Shown in pieces: positions 4,326-5,856 of a DNA stretch of 5,856 nucleotides. The stretch's first letter is position 1; each line of letters begins with the position of its first letter. The stretch lies in NCBI GenBank assembly GCA_964501315.1, contig CAZCSO010000048.1:1-5856 (forward strand), given 5' to 3'. Position numbers and translations under genes: made by a program. The DNA is from UBA5603 sp964501315. Its GTDB lineage: Bacteria > Bacillota_I > Bacilli_A > Izemoplasmatales > Hujiaoplasmataceae. Under the pieces are notes generated by a model. It searched no databases. It saw only the letters and a program-made list of their open reading frames with translations, and was not told the DNA's origin.

Positions 4326-4757
4326 AGAAAGATCATTTAGGAATATATGCTTATGAAGAAAGTCACAAGCAAACACGCCGAACCATTCAAACAAGCCATC
4401 CTGGGCAGGATGAAACTGATCAAAGATCATGTTCTGACCATTACGAGCGATAACGGCAAAGAGTTCGCATACCACCAGGAAATCAGTAGAGCCCTGAAAA
4501 CGGACTTCTACTTCGCACACCCCTATCTATCATGGCAGCAGGGATTAAACGAACAAACCAACGGATTGATACGGGAATACTTTCCCAAAGAGACAGAATA
4601 TCAGCGACAGAGACATTATCGAAGTGCAGAACAAACTCAACAACAGACCCAGAAAAGTGTTGGGATATAAAAGACCGGCGGAAGTATTCTTCGATACAAT
4701 TACCAAATCTTATTCAGCAGCTTGATCATGTTTTGCAGTTTCTACTTGAATTGGCGA
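4326..4757 (+). mobile_element. IS30-family insertion sequence remnant
   Basis: The 3' part of an IS30-like element. The transposase frame can be followed back weakly to about 4326 through an in-frame stop (4338-4340), and its C-terminus ends at 4725. About 30 bases further, the stretch near 4732-4757 (TTTTGCAGTTTCTACTTGAA) resembles the right inverted repeat of this family, which often reads TGTTGCACTT then CTTGAAT. The left end, the N-terminal DNA-binding domain and the first catalytic aspartate are missing. The remnant abuts the upstream region of the AlpA-like operon on one side and the att-like region on the other. Confidence 0.7.
4347..4725 (+). pseudogene. IS30-family transposase, C-terminal half with frameshift
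   Basis: The catalytic core's second half is readable: MLMKKVTSKHAE, then TITSDNGKEF with the second catalytic Asp (residue 35), then FAHPYLSWQQGLNEQTNGLI with the catalytic Glu in G-x-N-E (residue 69), then REYFPKETE. At about 4599 the frame shifts by +1. The new frame continues ISDRDIIEVQNKLNN, then RPRKVLGYKRPAEVFF, the standard IS30 ending, and stops at 4723-4725. The original frame runs on to a meaningless tail ending at 4670. Loss of the N-terminus and first Asp plus the frameshift make it inactive. Family assignment is firm. Confidence 0.85.
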
Positions 4758-4779
4758 ACAATAGTCAGAATCTGTCAAT

Positions 4780-4801
4780 GGTGTAACATAGGTGTAACAA
4801 G
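4780..4801 (+). repeat. Tandem 11-bp repeats, candidate integrase arm sites (distal pair)
   Basis: GGTGTAACATA is followed directly by GGTGTAACAAG, sharing the first nine bases at 11-bp spacing. The core GTAACA resembles GTAGCA in the pair beside the integrase start. Tandem sites one helical turn apart on both sides of a core are the hallmark of arm-type sites for tyrosine integrases. Integrase binding is inferred. Confidence 0.5.
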
Positions 4802-4868
4802 AAGTTTATTTACTTACTATCAAGAGACTAAAACATCGTATTTTAGGGGATTTCATTAATACAAAAAG

Positions 4869-4890
4869 TGGTACCAGTGGGCGGAGCCGA
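4869..4890. other. GC-rich block, candidate attachment-site core
   Basis: A short GC-rich island stands in AT-rich sequence between the two repeat pairs. It begins with the palindrome TGGTACCA and continues GTGGGCGGAGCCGA. Read on the minus strand it ends CCGCCCACTGGTACCA. This resembles a tRNA 3' end: T-stem strand CCGCC, acceptor strand CACTGGT, discriminator A, CCA. The T-loop sequence is a poor match, and the rest of a tRNA is absent. Many integrases use tRNA 3' ends as core sites, so it is a plausible att core and no more. Confidence 0.3.
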
Positions 4891-4906
4891 TACAGACGTT
4901 ATTTCG

Positions 4907-4912
4907 TATAAT
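4907..4912 (+). promoter_or_regulatory. TATAAT element, possible integrase promoter
   Basis: A consensus -10 hexamer in AT-rich sequence about 127 bases before the integrase start. No good -35 is seen at the right distance. Other weaker candidates (TATGCT, TATAAC) occur between 4970 and 4990, so the true promoter is undecided. Confidence 0.3.
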
Positions 4913-5001
4913 ATTAAAGTAATTCCGAATAGTCATAAAGTACAACAAAATAGGGATTTATAAAATAAAGGTATGCTATCATATAACTACCAAATAAATC
5001 A

Positions 5002-5017
5002 ATGTAATCATTTACAT
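5002..5017. promoter_or_regulatory. Perfect 6-bp dyad just upstream of the integrase arm repeats
   Basis: ATGTAA and TTACAT are perfect inverted copies around a 4-base spacer, ending one base before the first GGGTAGC repeat and 22 bases before the integrase ATG. It fits an operator for a dimeric regulator, for example of integrase expression, or an excisionase site. Short dyads in AT-rich DNA can be chance. Confidence 0.35.
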
Positions 5018-5039
5018 GGGTAGCAAAAGGGTAGCAAAA
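5018..5039 (+). repeat. Tandem 11-bp repeats, candidate integrase arm sites (proximal pair)
   Basis: GGGTAGCAAAA occurs twice with no gap, and its last base is the A of the integrase ATG. Binding here by the integrase would also block its own translation start region or promoter, a common form of autoregulation. The AAAAGGG within the pair is the only Shine-Dalgarno-like sequence for the integrase, so the repeat may serve two purposes. Confidence 0.55.
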
Positions 5040-5856
5040 TGGCAAGGATTAAATCCAAGAAGTATGACGGCGTATATTACAATGAATTACAGAACGGTGA
5101 TAAAGCCTATTCCATTACTTACAAGAATAATGAAGGTAAAAAGGTATGGCTCAAAGTTGGTTTGCACAGCGCCGGAGTACGCGAAGCTTTTTGTAAACAA
5201 CAGCGTGATGAAGTATTAAATAAACAACGATTAGGGGAAGAACCCCCGGCTATTGCTACCCGTAAAAAATCAACAACACTCAAATTCTCTGACGTATGGG
5301 AAAAGTACATCGAGAATAAAGCGATGGTGGAAGCGTTACGCAATGATTTTCGAGGACGATATAATCGTTATATGGGTCCACTTATTGGAATCGAACCAGC
5401 ACATACTTTGAGCAAAGAACACCTCAAAAAATTTCGCGAGGACGTGCAAAAAATAGCCAAGAGAAAAGATCCCAAAGGAAACGCCCTACTCTCTCCCCGA
5501 TCAGTTGATATTATGATTACTGCAATCGGTACTGCTTATAATTATTGGAATACGACCGTAACCAATGAAAAGGATAAACTGGTTAATCCAGTGCCATCTC
5601 TCAGAGCCGACGATCGACAACACGTTACCAAACAAGATATGCAAAAGCGCGACATACGACGGGAACGTTTTTTGAAGCGTGATGAAATCACTCAACTGAA
5701 AGAAGCTGTTAAAGATATTCCGATGGTACGATTATTCGTCGCTATCTCTTTATCAACCGGTGCACGTCTCAGCTCAGTATTAGCCATACAAAAGACTCAT
5801 ATTGACATGGAGAACCGAACAATCACTTTATTCAATACTAAAGCCGGAGGAAGCCG
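5039..5856 (+). CDS. Tyrosine site-specific recombinase (phage/island integrase), 3' part outside window
   Basis: At least 272 residues; the frame is open to the window edge. The N-terminal domain (about 1-70: KKYDGVYYNELQNGDKAY, then ITYKNNEGKKVWLKVG) matches the arm-binding domain of phage-type integrases, with the usual Y-D-G-V-Y, D-G-K and K-V-G pattern. Residues about 85-190 form the helical core-binding domain (KFSDVWEKYIENK onwards). The catalytic domain begins near 215 (RERFLKRDEI), with the first catalytic Arg at 243 in LSTGARLSS. The Lys, His-x-x-Arg and nucleophilic Tyr would lie beyond the window. ATG 5039 is the only possible start because an in-frame TAG is at 5021-5023. Such enzymes integrate and excise circular elements at att sites, and two pairs of tandem repeats immediately upstream support this. 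Confidence 0.9.
   Translation, partial: MARIKSKKYDGVYYNELQNGDKAYSITYKNNEGKKVWLKVGLHSAGVREAFCKQQRDEVLNKQRLGEEPPAIATRKKSTTLKFSDVWEKYIENKAMVEALRNDFRGRYNRYMGPLIGIEPAHTLSKEHLKKFREDVQKIAKRKDPKGNALLSPRSVDIMITAIGTAYNYWNTTVTNEKDKLVNPVPSLRADDRQHVTKQDMQKRDIRRERFLKRDEITQLKEAVKDIPMVRLFVAISLSTGARLSSVLAIQKTHIDMENRTITLFNTKAGGS

Noticed and set aside
5016..5219. A rightward open frame starting at an ATG 23 bases before the integrase
   Set aside because: It is out of frame with the integrase, whose frame shows clear domain structure and stays open to the end of the window.
1..5856. CRISPR arrays, complete tRNA or rRNA genes, toxin-antitoxin pairs
   Set aside because: No regularly spaced repeats of CRISPR length, no full cloverleaf or rRNA-like stretch, and no recognisable toxin or antitoxin sequence were seen.

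Overview
This looks like the backbone of a plasmid or integrative element from a low-to-medium GC bacterium. I lean towards Campylobacterota (Sulfurimonas/Sulfuricurvum-like). The reasons are the style of the integrase N-terminus, the HTH fragment at 2751-2999, and promoters with a T-rich tract and no clear -35 box. This is an impression from reading the sequence, not a database result. There are no ribosomal, metabolic or other housekeeping genes. Every recognisable product handles DNA: segregation, DNA architecture, DNA binding, recombination or transposition.

Layout. Positions 56-183 hold the right-end remnant of an IS3-family insertion sequence. Positions 333-1953 hold a leftward cluster: HU-like protein, then a ParM-type actin, then a small ParR-like adaptor. 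This is a type II partition cassette with an HU gene in front. Positions 2040-2706 hold a small frameshifted gene, two sequences resembling DnaA boxes, a short array of GGACGATT repeats at 12-13 bp spacing, and a very AT-rich tract. This is the best candidate here for a replication origin or a partition centromere. Positions 2751-2999 carry a rightward fragment of a HTH-type protein. Positions 2941-4242 are a tightly packed leftward operon of four small genes: an AlpA/excisionase-like HTH, a winged-HTH protein, and two proteins I do not recognise. Positions 4326-4757 are a decayed IS30-family remnant. Positions 4780-5039 have the architecture of a phage-type attachment site: two pairs of 11-bp tandem repeats flank a GC-rich block. 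A tyrosine integrase starts at 5039 and runs off the right edge.

How the parts may work together. A 14-bp motif, CGTTATACATATTG, lies upstream of the HU-parM-parR cluster and of the rightward HTH fragment. A 13/14 copy lies upstream of the four-gene operon. In each case it reads towards the gene and sits 29-48 bases before the chosen start. It may be a shared promoter core, an operator, or both, which would place partition, the HTH gene and the small-gene operon under one control. The integrase and its att-like region point to an integrative element, or a plasmid that can integrate. The AlpA-like protein could be its directionality factor or a repressor. The two IS remnants, the frameshifted gene and the cut-off HTH gene show that the region has been rearranged.

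The partition, HU and integrase calls are well supported. The origin, centromere, attachment-site and shared-regulation calls are inferences from repeat structure.
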